A stretch of DNA of 64,000 nucleotides from Methanosphaera sp. ISO3-F5 (GTDB lineage: Archaea; Methanobacteriota; Methanobacteria; Methanobacteriales; Methanobacteriaceae): contig NZ_CP118753.2 of the NCBI RefSeq assembly GCF_034480035.2, forward strand, positions 1,335,426 through 1,399,425, read 5' to 3'. The notes under the pieces are model-generated. The model was not told the origin of the DNA. It made no database searches and saw only the letters and a list, made by a program, of their open reading frames with translations. The translations under genes and the position numbers were made by a program. Shown one piece after another: positions 39,101-47,400 of this stretch; the stretch's first letter is position 1, and each line of letters begins with the position of its first letter.

Positions 39101-40679
39101 GAGTTTCACCATTAATCTTAACAACTAATGGTTGCCCTTCAAGACCGTTACCAGAACTATCTGTGAGATATGCATCGAAAGTGAAAGGTTCACCCACCTT
39201 AAACTCACTAGGAAGAACAACATTTATATCAGTTTGTTCATGACCAAGATCTAAAGTATCAGTAATTGAAGATGGTGCAATGAAATTTTCTTCATCACCC
39301 GTAAAATTAATGACAGTATTAAAAGTTCCACCTACTAAAGTACCAGGTAAGTTAATAGTTGCAACACCATTTTCTACAGTACCTTCAAAAGTACCTTCGT
39401 AAGTATTATTTTTAACAGTCATTTTAACTATACCACTAGGAACAGTACTACCAGTACTATTTTTAACATTTACCTGAACAGTTACACCATCAGTAGCTGA
39501 TATTGAAGCTATATTAACATTTGACATGGAACTGGTTTCATAAACTTTAATGGTTTTAGTACCATTAATAGCTTTATAATTATCTAATCCATCATAAGCG
39601 TAATGAATATAATATTCTCCTTTTTTATTGAATGTATAATCAAATGATAATACACCATTAGCTGATGAATCTGAACCATGTGTAAGTTCATTACCTTCTG
39701 AATTTAATAGTTTATATGAAAGTGGTCCTGTAATAGGCTCAAATGTTTTGTTAATATCCCCACCTTGAGTAGCTGATTGTTCACCTATATTAATATTATA
39801 AGTCTTTGTTTCATTAACAAATATATTATCAACATCAAGATATAAAAATACAACTTTTGCTTTCTGCGTAAATATTCTTTTAGATGAACTAGCTCCAAAA
39901 TCGGTTGTTTTAATTTCAGTACCATTATATCTTATTTCAGAAAGACTGGCCGTTGAAAGAGAACCGGTCCACGTTGCACTTGAATATACATGAAGTATAG
40001 GAGATACACCATAAAACTCAGTATTTTTCATTCTAAGGTTAGCACCATCTTTTAAATATATTATTCCTGAACCTATACTACAATTAATAAAAGTACAATT
40101 TTCTATTAAGACATCTGTACAACCATCAAAATATACTGAATTTGTACCGGCTAAATCCTTAAAAACAACATTTTTAATGATTATAGGACTAGTTATACTA
40201 CCAGAAGTAGTAATTGAAGTTCCTGAACCATCAGGTCTGCTGATTGTATGTCCTTGTCCATCTAATGTGAAAGCACCTGTAATAGTAATTTTAGCAGTTC
40301 CTAAATTAATATCATCACCCAGTATAAAATCACCCTGCCTGTTTCCAGTTATATTTGAAGCTTGGGTTACTGTTGAGATATCTGTTTTGGTGTTTTTTGT
40401 GTTGTTTGTAACTTTATTTATTGTTTTTGCCTTTGCATTTGTTTTGTTTTGTTTTACCGCATTTTGATCATCTGTCTCCTCGATAGTGTTGTCGTCACTT
40501 TGTGTTTGTTGTAGGTTGTTGTTTTGGTTATTTTGTGCATTTTGTGTTACCTCTTTTGTTATTGTTGTGGTTGTTGTGTTGTGGTCTGCATTATCGGTTG
40601 CAGCTACAAGTGAACAACCTGTTAAAGTGATGAACATGACTAGGATGAAACAGAGTATTGCTTTGTTTCTTTTTATCAT
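27156..40679 (-). CDS. Large Asn/Thr-rich adhesin-like surface protein, 4,507 aa
   Basis: The signal peptide and linker closely match those of the 8,308-aa protein, in DNA as well as protein. The segment FITLTGCSLVAATDN could be a lipobox or a signal-peptidase I site. Residues ~105-265 are a short beta-helix-like head (FTLDGQGHTISRP, LIENCTFINCSIGSG). Residues ~265-1130 are irregular Ig-like modules, including a segment with FREDGEPYAYVTF that is also found in the 4,651-aa neighbour. Residues ~1130-4180 are 32 tandem A modules of ~95 residues (pattern NNTxGNxTxxVxVTDPVTGE ... V/IPVDLPVG). Modules 7-16 and 17-26 form two copies of a ten-module higher-order repeat. Residues ~4180-4507 are the shared C-terminal domain, the presumed wall anchor. 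The stalk is colinear with the upstream neighbour at 41462-55417, so the two are tandem paralogues. It is an extracellular adhesion or surface-coat protein by inference; binding partner unknown. Confidence 0.95.
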   Translation of the reverse strand: MIKRNKAILCFILVMFITLTGCSLVAATDNADHNTTTTTITKEVTQNAQNNQNNNLQQTQSDDNTIEETDDQNAVKQNKTNAKAKTINKVTNNTKNTKTDISTVTQASNITGNRQGDFILGDDINLGTAKITITGAFTLDGQGHTISRPDGSGTSITTSGSITSPIIIKNVVFKDLAGTNSVYFDGCTDVLIENCTFINCSIGSGIIYLKDGANLRMKNTEFYGVSPILHVYSSATWTGSLSTASLSEIRYNGTEIKTTDFGASSSKRIFTQKAKVVFLYLDVDNIFVNETKTYNINIGEQSATQGGDINKTFEPITGPLSYKLLNSEGNELTHGSDSSANGVLSFDYTFNKKGEYYIHYAYDGLDNYKAINGTKTIKVYETSSMSNVNIASISATDGVTVQVNVKNSTGSTVPSGIVKMTVKNNTYEGTFEGTVENGVATINLPGTLVGGTFNTVINFTGDEENFIAPSSITDTLDLGHEQTDINVVLPSEFKVGEPFTFDAYLTDSSGNGLEGQPLVVKINGETLGGPYTTGSEGNISLTYTPTSNSTITISVEYAGTEDYSGKTVEKVISGSSISLMDPVINFYTTGDASIDEEYVVLVNVTAGDELLDSSDSHIVLDANYIHLEDNQFSQYDSVNKLWTIKFTPSKMVNHTIIFNYHEVVGKINSATKNITVPVEKLPSFIELFYAEDDHSNVTLAVGIRDAEGNLIKDGNLHLNMNNTESERQDYNLSDLNNDLYDYKWNITIDEGRNLYLIYLDPKFFREDGEPYAYVTFSKSDKYQDNGKSISSMDEASKHDTYVKLNTYEDEYNTTIKKVFYLNETVYIHLDIFNLQNFPQNGKYNITITNNNNQESVFYADQTSNNKDGSTQHYLPSILGAGEYTVIVNYYGSGGNRPSSATTTFTVLKLESTTVARIINNTAGNVSIGVKILGQHNEAIRTGKLTVEVDGVPRVISFTKVDANDEVIINLNDLNLGITTTSTVPITITYQGNDRYQSSVALDAATIGEGLTPESLSTITADPGVTVINVTIDPSSTVTIDNKFNVYGYLTEVDGTPITTSNLNITIINPDGSIKSSENITTRGNGFYDKEFTATVGEYEAGEYKVNISYYDENHNIVNVTKTFTIRKISTNMAVTVENTTVGNITLRVKVTDENGNPISEGKINITDHEDNIICNDVELNSNGEATLPLTTITSNIENIFYVVYYNGTSKYASNSYNDMILDYDIITRNITISATPVNDTYGDVQVKVNISDATTGAGIIGAEFNITDSEGNVVGTGTTGADGIISITLTEDLPVGNNTLKVVFPEGNETYSANTLEFTVDIKQRSTDIDVSVANTTAGNVTLKVTLTDPNDLSKIISNGTIIITDNGVVVANHTFTGSADGIVYVKTNITDSEAEHNLEVLFTGNEVYADATFDDTEGVLDFVVAKRNSTITVDPTNNTIGNTTIKVTILDEDGTTGVSDAVVNIYTDDTKTVLIGTGVTGNDGTVDILLNATPGTTGFYVEYPGNTTYDAKNTTETINLEKRLTSVNASLVNSTAGDVSVRVNVTDKTTGTPLTEGTIVIKDKDGNVVAEVPVTGDNPGYVDVKTNITGSGDNKLTVEYKGTDVYDDATFDDTDNVLSFTVDKRNATVDYEVVNSTLNDTVIKVTLLDQDGVTPVTGGTVNVYIDGVENPIGSNTTDENGVTLIKLDVPVDTTQLVINYTGNTTYNENVTTKPISITPRMVNVTASVTNVTAGNVTVRVNVTDIAKDNVVSSGIVNITVNGEVVASINLEDAEFEDDGTVLVTTNVSETGRYKLTVVYDGSPLYGEESYNLEAINVLPKESNITAEVPVKVKGNTSVNVTLVDPVTGEKLNGTVYVSVNGARAVPVEVVNGTGVLPVDMNVGSNTVNVTFNGDEKYNETRYDFTVTVDPRTAVVEAEFTNSTQGNVTLKVTAKDEETGEGINGTVEVTLPNGTKVNVPVVDGEASVVLDIPIDGENPQQVGIKYLEDDTYPEKVLPSESVTVEQRNSSVTAVPGSTSANSTSVIVTVTDPVTGEPISSGTIVVTDNGVEVARVEFNDETGVVEVPTNITTSGPHMLNVTFTGNANYTDANYTDDALSNINIANRTAKIDVTPGNSTFGNTTIDVTVTDSQTGNPLPEGGKVVVYDKDGIEVGNGTIDKNGKVTVPVDVPVDTTELVVKYLGNESSYDPVNVIYTDIKVEPRASNMVATVTNATAGNITVKVNLTDATTGERLTVGTVNITNKGEVVGTVDLSSAVLDEDGLVVISTNITNVGNYALVANYSGNENYTGATFNIESFDSTAKQSNITADIPNTTKDNTTINIKLVDPVTGEGLNGTVYVIVDGQEPGRAVKLVDGVPEDEVKLDLPVGNSTVKVVFDGDKTYNATEHEFNVTVEPRKINVNATLTNTTQGNITLEVNVTDSETGVGVNGTVNVTLPNGTNVTVPVVDGKGVIVLDIPINESSDKPLVVTFPADGVHNETTVNTTNTLTINKRDSKVTAQVTNAVADKAEITVTVVDPVTEQPVTSGNITVYLADEIVGKAELGPDGTVIVKADLPVKSTYNLKVVYEGNTNYTGDSTDLENVEILGSESEFNVTVTNTTQGNVTIKVDLVDPVSGEKLPVDKVNVTLPGEETPKEVQVNPDGTINVPLDVGPNDINISYPGDETYNATSIPVHVDVDTRAMNVVAEVTNMTAGNITVKVNVTDATTGKPVTSGKVNITLGGEVVGEADIKEDGTATIYTNINKTGKYTLVANVGGNTNYTDTYTNIDAFDSTPKESNITAEVPVTVKGNTTVNVTFVDPVTGEKLNGTVLVSVNGSKPVPVQVVDGVGGIPVDLPVGNSTISVTFDGDETYNETGIEFNVTVEPRSIDVGYTITNNTQGNVTIEVTVNDTETGEGINGTAIVFVDGTPVEVEIKDGVGTAVLDIPVTGGEVSVSYPADDTYKEVPATTPETVTVTQRNSSVTARPGNTSANNTSVIVTVTDPVTGEPITSGTIVVTDNGVEVARIVFDDTTGVVEVPTNITTSGPHKLNITYLGNENYTESSYTDEALSNINIANRTANITVTPNNNTVGNTTIDVTLVDSVTGDALPEGGIVEVYDENGQRVGNGTIGSDGKVTVPIEVPIDTKNVTVKYLGNTTSYDPTEKEFTELSLEKRASNITAEVTNTTAGNITVKVNVTDATTGKPVSSGTVNITLNGEVVGTATIPDDLKEDGTVIIHTTLNETGNYKLVAKYSGDENTAGETYTTNAFDATPKESQVTADIPNKTKGNTTIEVELVDPVTGEKLNGTVYVTLPNGTNVPVEVIEGTGKALLDLPVGENTLTVKYPSNNKYDEDVITLPVTVEPRKINVNATLTNTTQGNITLEVNVTDDETGVGVNGTVEVTLPNGTTVPVTIVDGTATVVLDIPITNNTGEPLVVKFPADGVNNETIVNTTNTLSIEKRDSTLTAEVSPKVANKTSVIVEVRDPVTGEPITSGYVNITIGDKLIGRAPVGPDGTVEVMVNIADKGTYDLNVTFEGDENHTSFTRELTGVPIMGSESKLNLTPLNTTKDNVTIKVDLYDPVTNETLLLTTVNVTLPDGTTTELPVSEEGTITVPLSVGEQNITVSYPGSDTFNATSTPLNVTVEPRSTNVDVEVTNNTAGNTTVKVNVTDSETGEPVTSGNVTITVNGEEVGRLPVGPDGTVTIPTSISSTGTYPIVVTYEGNNDSAPVTKQADTITVTPKESQVTAELTNNTRGNTSVNIKLVDPVTGEGLNGTVTVTLPNGTNVPVNVTNGEAVIPVDLPVGNNTLRVTYLGNETYDSIHYEVPVNVQKRETTLTSEVANTTAGSVAFKTSLRDTTTGEPITGGEVVAIVGGKVVGRAPLDKDGNALINTDLGKSGDYEVVLKYEGNPEYETSNTTEKDVHVSPRPSNVTVAVTNNTCGDTKVNITMVDPATNKPVDGKVIVTLPNGKNITATAENGNIILPVDLPVGDNTITVTYPGNDTYDDVVVKVPVKVAKRTTTTSAKQLNNTAGDVAVEVRVNDEATGEPITSGEVTITVNGKQVGKAPVRNGVAIVNTNIDKTGNYKLDVKYNGGTDYESSQTTLTEKVEPRKVDVDVKVVNNTVANTTFEVTVTDSGNGKPVANETVTVTLPNGTRMIVKTDANGRAIIKAGATSGNNQIVVSVDGNDKYNTSSTTLNTTIVKSRVILTVDSVTGTVGEKITLTAHVVNEYGKPVSGGNIVFKLNGRSLQTDGRFDTTTNKPMKLKVVNGLVTFTMNADLYLRAGKNITASYSGSYQYESAKGNIAEANIRKRTASVSLTTSPKLVKQDKDVVFTAKVTDVTTGSTKSMVNDGAYVIFKINGKTLKDSKGESIKVKVTKGVAKYTYHVPLGTSGMIDGHMRDYTVTAVYAADNYYPDARDTNVYNVERSSTKINITSATVKNDQLSIKAKILDQYGKNVIGNNQISIKVNGKTFKMNGKNIITVKDGKINLSGIKLGGNKVKSLTIITGERQSYYESQVTTKSVKTL
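29810..32648 (-). repeat. Higher-order repeat copy 2 (modules 17-26) in the 4,507-aa adhesin
   Basis: Ten A modules in the order a-b-c-d-e-a-b-c-d'-e'. Module types are recognisable by their openings, for example a = TNMTAGNITV, b = ESNITAEVP, d = RPGNTSANN, e = ANITVTP. The same order occurs immediately upstream in copy 1. Marker strings such as GGTACTTCTGCTGTGAT recur at an offset of 2,862 bp (32329 and 35191). Confidence 0.8.
32649..35525 (-). repeat. Higher-order repeat copy 1 (modules 7-16) in the 4,507-aa adhesin
   Basis: First copy of the ten-module unit in translation order, with the same a-b-c-d-e-a-b-c-d'-e' series as 29810-32648. Boundaries were placed at the start of each 'a' module and are accurate to roughly one module edge. 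Confidence 0.8.
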
Positions 40680-41461
40680 AGTCCTTTTCTCGCTTTTAAT
40701 ATTTTTTTCATCATAATATGTTTAATATTTGATGATTTTGTTTTTCTTTATTTTTCTTTTCTCCTTTGTATATTTTCGTGAATATAATATTTTTTTCTAG
40801 TAGTTTCTGGTCTTGTTGTGTCTTTTTTTTTGTGTTGTATTTGTTTTTTGTTGTGTTTTTTGTTTAGATTTTATATTATATTCTGTTATTTTTTTTTGTT
40901 TATTGTTGAATATATGCAAGTCATTTTTCATGTTTTTTTAGAAAATGTTGCATTTTTTTGTCAATAAACTTAATTGTAGAATTATCTACATTGATATTTT
41001 TGAACATTATAATATTTATATGATTTTATATCCATTTTTGACTTATTATTGTACAATTTTTTAGTGTTTTGGTCTTTTTTATGGATATTTTTAAGAAAAA
41101 TAGTGTTGTTTATTAATGTACATTATAATATTATCATTGTAAAAATATTTTATTTAATATTGTTTAATAGAGTATTACTGTAATATGCTTTGTTAATATT
41201 ACATTATAATTACATAAAATTTGTATATTTGTTAAATCTTTTTTTAAAAGTAGTTGTTTGTTTATATGTTTTTTCTGGAGATTTTATTTAGCTTAAAATA
41301 TAAAAAAAATTGTAATGAAATTATGAGTAAAGATGTATGATATTATATTTATCATACATTATCATTCTACTCATAAATTTTATTTTTTTTGTTGTTTTAC
41401 ATGTCTATCCATTTTTTCGTGAATAATCTAGTATGTTATTCCACTTTTTATTAGATTCTAA
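40680..41461. other. 782-bp non-coding spacer
   Basis: Very A+T-rich, without a supportable gene. The part near 40,800-40,900 is T/G-rich on the plus strand, like the leader of the giant gene. The part near 41,302-41,376 holds a hairpin plus U8 that would end the transcript of the 4,651-aa gene. No promoter could be singled out for the 4,507-aa gene, although AT strings around 41,010-41,035 are candidates. Confidence 0.6.
41302..41376 (-). terminator. Two-part hairpin plus U8 after the 4,651-aa adhesin
   Basis: An inner perfect 10-bp stem pairs 41333-41342 (ATGTATGATA) with 41350-41359 across a 7-nt loop. An outer perfect 9-bp stem pairs 41321-41329 (TTATGAGTA) with 41368-41376. In the minus-strand transcript the hairpin starts about 85 nt after the stop and is followed by U8 (41302-41309). 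It resembles a bacterial intrinsic terminator. In an archaeon it may be a terminator or a transcript-end stabiliser. Confidence 0.55.
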
Positions 41462-44400
41462 TTATGTTTTTACGTTTCGGGTTGTGACCTGTGATTCAAG
41501 GTATGATTGTCTTTCACCGGTTATGATTGTCAGTAATTTTACTTTGTTTCCTTTGAGGTCGAGATTGTTTATGCTGATTTTTCCATTATTTACTTGTGTG
41601 AATGTTTTTCCATTTATTTTAAATGTTTTACCATTTACTTTTATGGATACACTGCTTTTTCCGATAACGTTTTTACCGTATTGGTCGTATATGTTTGCTT
41701 TTATTGAGAGTTTGCCGTTTTTGACTGTTGCTGTTGTTATGTTTATTGTGGTTTTGCTTCTTTCGACATTGTATGCTACTGTGTCTCTTGCATCTGGGTA
41801 GTATTTATCGTTTGCGTAGACTGCTGTTACCATGTATTCTCGTTTGTGTCCGTCTACCATTCCGCTTGTTCCAAGTGGGACGTGGTAGGTGTACTTGGCT
41901 TTACCGTTTACTACTTTGACTTTTATGTTTTCTCCTTTGTTGTTTTTTATTGTTTTGCCGTTTATTTTGAAGATTACGTATGCGTCTTCGTTTATCATGG
42001 TTTTACTGGTGCCTGTTATGTCTTTTATTGTTGCTGTGAATGTTATGTTTTTGTCTTGTTTTACTTGTTTTGGGTTTGTGTTTACTGTTACTTTTGCTGT
42101 TCGTTTCTTGATGTTTGCTTCGGCTACATTTGCTTTGCCTGATTCGTACTTGTAGCTTCCACTGTAGCTTGCTGTGATGTTTTTACCTGCTCTTAGGTAT
42201 AGATCGGCTGTCATTGTATATATTACTAGTCCGTTTACTACTTTGAGTTTCATTGCTTTGTTGGTGGTTGTGTCGAAGCGTCCGTCTGTTTGTAGTGAGC
42301 GTCCGTTTAGTTTGAATACTAGGTTTCCACCATTTACTGCTTTGCCGTATATGTCTGTTACGTGTGCTGTTAGGATTATGCGTTCACCTATTATTCCTAC
42401 TACGCTGTCGACTACTACTTTGACTTTAACCTTTTCTACTGTGGTGTTTATGGTGGTTGTTGATGTGTTGTATACATCGTTTCCTTCTATTTTTACGTTT
42501 ATTGAGTTGTTTCCTTGTTTTGTTTCTGTTTTTATGGTTGCTTTTCCGTTCTTGTCGGTTGTTACTTTTATTATGGTTCCGTTTGGTAGGGTTACTGTTA
42601 CTGTTTCGTTTGGCACTGCTTTTCCTGTTAGTGTGTCGGTTACTGTTACTTCTAGTTTGGTGTCTTCTACTGTGTTGTTTACTACTTTAACATCTACTTG
42701 TACTTGTCTTGGTTTGACTTTTTCTGTTATGCTTGTCTCTGTGCTGTCATATTCTGGGCTTCCATCGTATTTGATGTTTAGCTTGTAGTTTCCTGTTCGT
42801 GATATGTTGGTGTTTACTTTTGCGACACCATTTCTTACTGGTGCTTTTCCTACTTGTTTTCCGTCTACTGTGATTGTTACTTCTCCGTTGTTTACTGGTT
42901 GTCCTGTTTTGTCGTCTGTGACTTGTACTTCTACTGCTACGTTTCCTGCAGTGTTTGTTAATTCTTTGGCTGTTGCACTTGTTTGGCGTTTGTTGACTTT
43001 TACTGGTATTGTTACTACTACGTCATCATAGGTATCATTTCCAGGGTATGTGACTTTTATTGTACTGTCTCCTACTGGGAGGTCTACCGGCATTACTAGG
43101 TTACCATTTTCTACTTTGGCAGTTATGTTTTTGCCGTTTGGTAATGTTACTATTACTTCTCCATTTACTGGTTTGTTTGTTGCTGGGTCTGTCATTGTTA
43201 TGTTGACTTTTGTGTCTCCTAGTGTGTTGTTCGTTACTGCTAGTGTTACTTTGGATTCTCTTGGTTTTATGTTTATATTTCCTGTTGATGTGTTGCTGTT
43301 TTCATAGTCAGAAGATGCTTCGTATTCTAGTATGATGTTGTAATCTCCGGATTTGGTTATGTCTGTTGTGATTATTGCATTACCGTTTGAGTCTGGTGTT
43401 GCTGTTCCTATTACTTTGTTGTTTGCTTTTGCTACTATTCTTCCACTGGTGACTGGTTTTCCTGTTGTTTTGTCTTTTATGTTTGTGTTGAGTGTTACGC
43501 TTCCAGCAGTAGCATTAACTACTCTGCTTGTTATGCTTGTTTCTCGTTTTTCTACTTTTACTGGTATTTCGTAGTGTACGCTGTCATAGGTGTTGTTTCC
43601 TTGGTATGTGACTTTTAGTGTGTTGTCTCCTACTGGGAGATCTACTGGTATGTTAGCTTTTCCGTTTGTTACTTTTACTGGTATGTTGGTACCGTTTGGT
43701 AGTGTTACTGTTACTGTACCATTTAATCCTTCTCCGGTTACTGGGTCAACAAGATTAATACTTACTGTGGTGTTTCCTTTTGTCTTGTTTGCTAGTTCTG
43801 CTGTTATTTTTGATTGTTTTGGTGTTACTGTTATTGGATTTGTTTGTTTGGTTACGTTACCATAGTTTTCGTTACCATGATATGTTACTACTAGTGGGTA
43901 TGTTCCGGTTGAGGCTATGCTTGTTGGTATGGTTACTGTTCCGTCCGGTCCTACTGGTAGTCTTCCTACTTCTACTCCGTTGGATGTTACTGATACTTCT
44001 CCGCTTGTGACTGGTTTTCCGGTTACTGGGTCTGTTACTTTGGCTTTGACTGTGGTGTTTCCTGCTGTTGTGTTTGTTATGTTCACGTCTATTGTTGCTT
44101 CACGTGGTTCTACGTTAACTTTTATTGGTATGCTGGTTGCATTGTATGTGTCGTCTCCAGGGTATGAGACTAGTATATTGTTTTCTCCAACACCTAGTGG
44201 TACCTTGATTGTACCTTCTGGGCTTACTGGTATTTCTGTTGTTGTTCCATCTGGTAATGTTACGTTCACACTAGTTATTGGTAATTTTTCTCCTGTTACT
44301 GGGTCTATGAGGTCTAATTTTATTGTTACGTTGCCCTGTGTATTATTGGTTAAGGTTGCGTTGAATTGTGTTTCACTACCTGATATGTTCACATCTTTTA

Positions 44401-47400
44401 TTTCATTGGTAAATCCTGTGTAGTTTTCGTTTCCTGTGTATGTTACGTTGAAGTCATAGTTGCCCTTGCTTGGTACGTTTACTGGTATTGTTACTGTTCC
44501 GTCTGGTCCTACTGGTAATCTGCCTATTTCCTCGTCACCGTTTGTTACTATTACTTCTCCAGTTGTGATTGGTTCTCCTGTTACTGGATCAAATACTTTT
44601 ACTGTTATTTCTGTTTTGTTGGCTACCGGGTTTGTTACTGTTGCTTCTACTGTACTGTTACGTTGTGTTATACTTATTGGTTCTGTGGTGATGCTTGTAG
44701 GTTCGTTTACTCCATCATCTGGGTAGGTTACGGTTACAGGTTTGCCTGTGTCACTTATTGGTATGTCAAGCACTACGCTTGCTTTACCATCTACTACCTG
44801 TACTGGTACGTTTGTACCGTTTGGTAGTGTAACGTTTACCGTACCGTTTACTCCAACACCAGTTTCATCATCGGTCACAGTTACTTCTAGTGTTATGTTG
44901 CCCTGTGTATTGTTGGTGATTTCTGTTTCTACATTGATTTGGCGTGGCTCGACTGTTACCTGTATCATGGTTGTGTTTTCATCATACTTGTTGTCTGATG
45001 GATACTTGACTGTTATGGTATTGTCTCCTACTGGTAGGTCAAGCAGTAATTCACCATTACCATCAGTTACTGTTACTGGTAGGCTGGTACCGTTTGGTAG
45101 TGTGACGTATACTGTACCATTTAAGCCTTCACCTGTTACTGGGTCTTCTAGTTTTATTTCTATTGTCGTGTTTCCTTTGGTCTTGTTAGGTATTTCTGCT
45201 GTTACCTGTGATTCTTTTGGTATGCTGGTAAATGATTCTGTTGTGAATGTTTCAGATGTGTAGTTTTCGTCTCCACTGTACTTGGCTACTAGTTTGTAGT
45301 TGCCTGTCTCGTTAAGGTTGGTGTGGATTATTACTGTTCCATCATCTTGTAGGTCATCAGGGATATTTGCTGTTCCCACTACTTCTCCGTTTAGTGTTAT
45401 GTTAACTGTTCCACTACTTACAGGTTTTCCAGTGATTGCATCGGTTACGTTCACTTTGACTGTTATGTTTCCATTTGTCTTGTTGGTTACTATTGCTTGT
45501 ACGTTACTTGTACGTGGTTCTAGTTTTATGTTATCATATTCTACTGTTGCAGGGTCGTAGCTTGTAGTGTTTCCAAGGTATTTGACTGTTACCTTATCTG
45601 TGTCTACAGGTACGTCTATTTTTACTGTGACTTTTCCGTCATCTCCTATTGTGCCGTTTCCTACAAGTTTACCTTCTTCATCGTATACTTCTACTATTCC
45701 ACCAGCAGGTAATGCTTGACCTGTAGCGTTATCAACTACTGTTACGTCGATGGTGGTGTTACCAAATGTGTTATTGTTTGGTGTTACGGTTATGTTAGCC
45801 TTACGATTACTAATATCCAGGTTGGATAATGTGTCATCAGTGTATTCACTCTTCGTGTAGTTTTCATTACCTTCAAATATTACTGTTAGGTTATGTTTAC
45901 CACTAGTTGTAATATTGGTAGGAACTTCCACCACACCTGTAGTATCTTCAAAGTCTATGCGTGCTACTTCCACGCCATTATCTGTGACTACTATTGTACC
46001 ACTGGTTATTGGTTCTCCGGTTACTGGATCAGTTAGTGTTACGATTACACTGGTACTGTTTGCACTTGTGTTTCCAGGACGTGCTGTTACACTACTGTTA
46101 CGCTGTGTAACTTCAACGTTTTCTGGTGTTGTTGCTGGAATTTTCATGTATGTGTCATCAGCTGGGTATGATACGCTTACTATTCCACCAGTTACTGGTA
46201 TGTCAAGCACTACGGTACCTACACCATCAATGATTTCTACTTCCACCGGAGTACCATCAACGAATACGATTGCTGTTCCGTTTATGCCTTCTCCAGTTTC
46301 TGTATCATTCACGGTCACTTCAATTGTAACATTACCCTGAGTATGATTAGTAATAGTATAATCCATCTTAATACTTCTTGGTTCGACTGTTACATTGAAT
46401 TCCATGCCTGTTTCATTATAGGTTTCGTCACCATCAAATGTTACACTTATGGTACTGTTACCTACCGGCAGGTCAACTGGTATTCCACCAACACCATCAA
46501 CAACAGTTACAGGAAGAGGTTTGCTTCCATTTACTGAAACGTATACTGTACCGTTAAGTTTTTCACCAGTTACAGGATCAACAAATGTTACATTAACAGT
46601 AGTGTTACCTTTAACATTGACCGGTACTTCTGCTGTGATATTGGACTCTTTTGGTGTGCTGTCAAATGCATCAATATTAGTGTAAGTGTCAGTATAGTTA
46701 GTGTTTCCACCTACATTTGCTACTAGTGTGTACTTACCTGTCCTGGTAATGTTAGTGTATACGGTAGCTGTTCCATCCTCCTGGATGTCTGCTTCTCCAA
46801 CAACTTCACCGCCAAGTGTAATGTTAACTTTTCCACTAGTCACAGGTTTACCCGTTACAGCATCTGTTACATTGACTCTTACTGTGATGTTACCAGCAGT
46901 CATATTGGTTACATTTGCAACGACATTCATTGCACGAGTATCCACATCAACATGTACTGTTTTACTGGTTCCGTTGTATGTGTTGTTACCAGGATATGAT
47001 ATTGTGATATCGTTTGGTCCAACATCGAGTGGCACGTTGATTGTACCATCAGGGTTTACCCTGACTTCCACGGTTTCTGTGCCAACAGTTACATTAACTG
47101 CATCTACAGGTAATTTTTCACCTGTTACTGGGTCAACGAGGTCTACCTTAATTGTCACGTTACCCTGTGTAGCATTAGTTACACTTACATTGAACTCTGA
47201 TTCACTACCCAGTATTTCTATGCCTTTGATTTCCTGTGTAAATTCTGTGTAGTTTTCGTTACCGGTAAAGGTTACGTTGAAATTGTATGTGCCTTTGTCT
47301 GTAATGTTGAGTGGCACTACTACTGTTCCGTCCTGTCCTACTGGTAATCTGCCCACTTCTTCTTCACCAATTGTTACTACAACGTCACCGTTTGTGATTG

